DNA of 6,895 nucleotides from Clostridiales bacterium (GTDB lineage Bacteria; Bacillota; Clostridia; Lutisporales; Lutisporaceae), in assembly GCA_012842725.1 (NCBI GenBank), contig DUSG01000199.1, positions 1-6,895 on the forward strand. The letters run 5' to 3'. Under the pieces are notes generated by a model. That model had not been told where the DNA came from. It did no database searches and saw only the letters and a list, made by a program, of their open reading frames with translations. Of this stretch, positions 5,979 through 6,895 are shown piece by piece; positions within the stretch are counted from its first letter, which is position 1, and every line of letters starts with the position of its first letter. The translations under genes and the position numbers were made by a program.

Positions 5979-6895
5979 ATGCTAAAGTATTCGTTAAAAA
6001 GGTTGGCTCAATCAATAATTACCCTTTTTATAATTGTAACCATCGTTTTTTTACTCCTGCGATTGATGCCGGAGGAAGGGTATTTTGGCCAAGCTTATGA
6101 AAAACTTGACGAAGCTCAAAGGGAAGCTATATTGACTGCAATGGGATTAAGAGATCCTATACACATACAACTGATAAAATTCTATAAGTCAATTTTGTCC
6201 GGAGATTTGGGAACTTCCATGATATATAGGCCTAAAGTGCCTATTGCGGAAATATTAAAGGCAAAGATTCCTTACTCTTTATATTTTGGTTTGACTGCCG
6301 TATTTATATCACTGGTTGCCGGTGTATCTCTTGGCATACTCATGGCAAGGAGCAAAAGCAAAATATGGGACAAACTCGGCACCGGTTATATAGTATTCAT
6401 AAACGCAGTTCCCGCCGCAGTATACTATTTGTTTATTCAACTTTATGTTACGGATATTTTAAAGCTTCCCATACTTTTTAATCCCAACCAACCTTCAAGT
6501 TGGATTTTGCCTGCCATATCCATGTCTCTGGGTGGTACCGCTTCTTATGCCATGTGGATGAGAAGGTACATGCTGGATGAAGTGAACAAGGATTATGTAA
6601 GGTTAGCCAGGGCTAAAGGATTAAAAAGCAAAACAATAATGGTAAAGCATGTATTTAGAAATGCTTTTGTTCCTATGGCACAGTATTTACCCAGTACCTT
6701 ATTATATACTATATCAGGTTCCATTTATATAGAATCCCTTTATTCCATTCCCGGAATGGGAGGGCTACTGGTAGACGTAATCCAAAGGCAGGATAATACT
6801 GTAGTTCAGGCTCTGGTTCTTATTTATTCATCGATTGGTATAATAGGCTTGTTCTTAGGCGATATATTGATGGCATTATTTGACCCGAGAATCAA
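5979..6895 (+). CDS. ABC transporter permease, DppB/OppB type (3' end outside window)
   Basis: The frame is open from ATG 5979 to the window end, giving 305 residues. The family is usually 305-340 residues and ends shortly after a DPRI-like motif; here the last visible residues are FDPRI, so only a few are missing. The ribosome site GAGGGAG (5968-5974) precedes the ATG. The hydrophobic segment at about 11-29 is the first membrane helix. LGDLGTS-like SGDLGTSMIYRPKVPI (74-89) is the typical external N-domain. Further hydrophobic stretches lie at about 101-122, 136-158, 176-194, 240-253 and 277-300. The EAA coupling loop DYVRLARAKGLKSKTIMVKH (205-224) contacts the ATPase, and SIPGMGGLLVDVIQRQD (256-272) is the family C-terminal motif. 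It should form the channel with a DppC/OppC partner encoded just downstream. It follows the binding protein by 131 bp, across the hairpin at 5883-5928. Confidence 0.93.
   Translation, partial: MLKYSLKRLAQSIITLFIIVTIVFLLLRLMPEEGYFGQAYEKLDEAQREAILTAMGLRDPIHIQLIKFYKSILSGDLGTSMIYRPKVPIAEILKAKIPYSLYFGLTAVFISLVAGVSLGILMARSKSKIWDKLGTGYIVFINAVPAAVYYLFIQLYVTDILKLPILFNPNQPSSWILPAISMSLGGTASYAMWMRRYMLDEVNKDYVRLARAKGLKSKTIMVKHVFRNAFVPMAQYLPSTLLYTISGSIYIESLYSIPGMGGLLVDVIQRQDNTVVQALVLIYSSIGIIGLFLGDILMALFDPRI

Overview
The window is A+T-rich DNA with strong AGGAGG-like ribosome binding sites, some TTG/GTG-type start regions, and a PAS-AAA+ sigma-54 activator of the kind common in amino-acid-fermenting Clostridia. 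I infer a low-GC Firmicute of the class Clostridia, perhaps near Tissierella, Alkaliphilus or Acetoanaerobium. The sequence alone does not fix the genus. All five recognised genes lie on the + strand.

Layout: (1) 1-396 is the 3' part of an HD-GYP protein, a probable cyclic-di-GMP phosphodiesterase. (2) 476-2344 is a sigma-54-dependent activator with N-terminal PAS-like sensing, a central AAA+ domain with an intact GAFTGA loop, and a Fis-type DNA-binding end. (3) 2345-2597 is a control region with three related 18-bp enhancer-like sites and a textbook -24/-12 promoter. (4) 2598-3887 is a Bacillus-type diaminopimelate decarboxylase (LysA family). (5) 3888-4005 is a short spacer with a stem-loop. 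(6) 4006-5847 is a lipoprotein substrate-binding protein of the peptide (Opp/Dpp) ABC class. (7) 5848-5978 is a spacer with a strong terminator-like hairpin overlapped by a second, competing inverted repeat. (8) 5979 to the window end is the first inner-membrane permease (DppB/OppB type), cut off very near its C-terminus. The second permease and the ATPases are expected just downstream.

How the parts may work together: the activator probably senses a small molecule or redox state through its PAS region. It would bind the upstream sites centred about 118 and 193 bp before the predicted transcription start, and switch on a sigma-54 operon of decarboxylase plus peptide importer. A LysA-type enzyme in an inducible sigma-54 unit with a peptide uptake system does not look like ordinary lysine biosynthesis. 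Salvage or catabolism of imported DAP-containing peptides (for example cell-wall fragments), or of a related diamino acid, is the most attractive reading, but it is inference. The two intercistronic hairpins could set the expected stoichiometry, with much binding protein and less permease.
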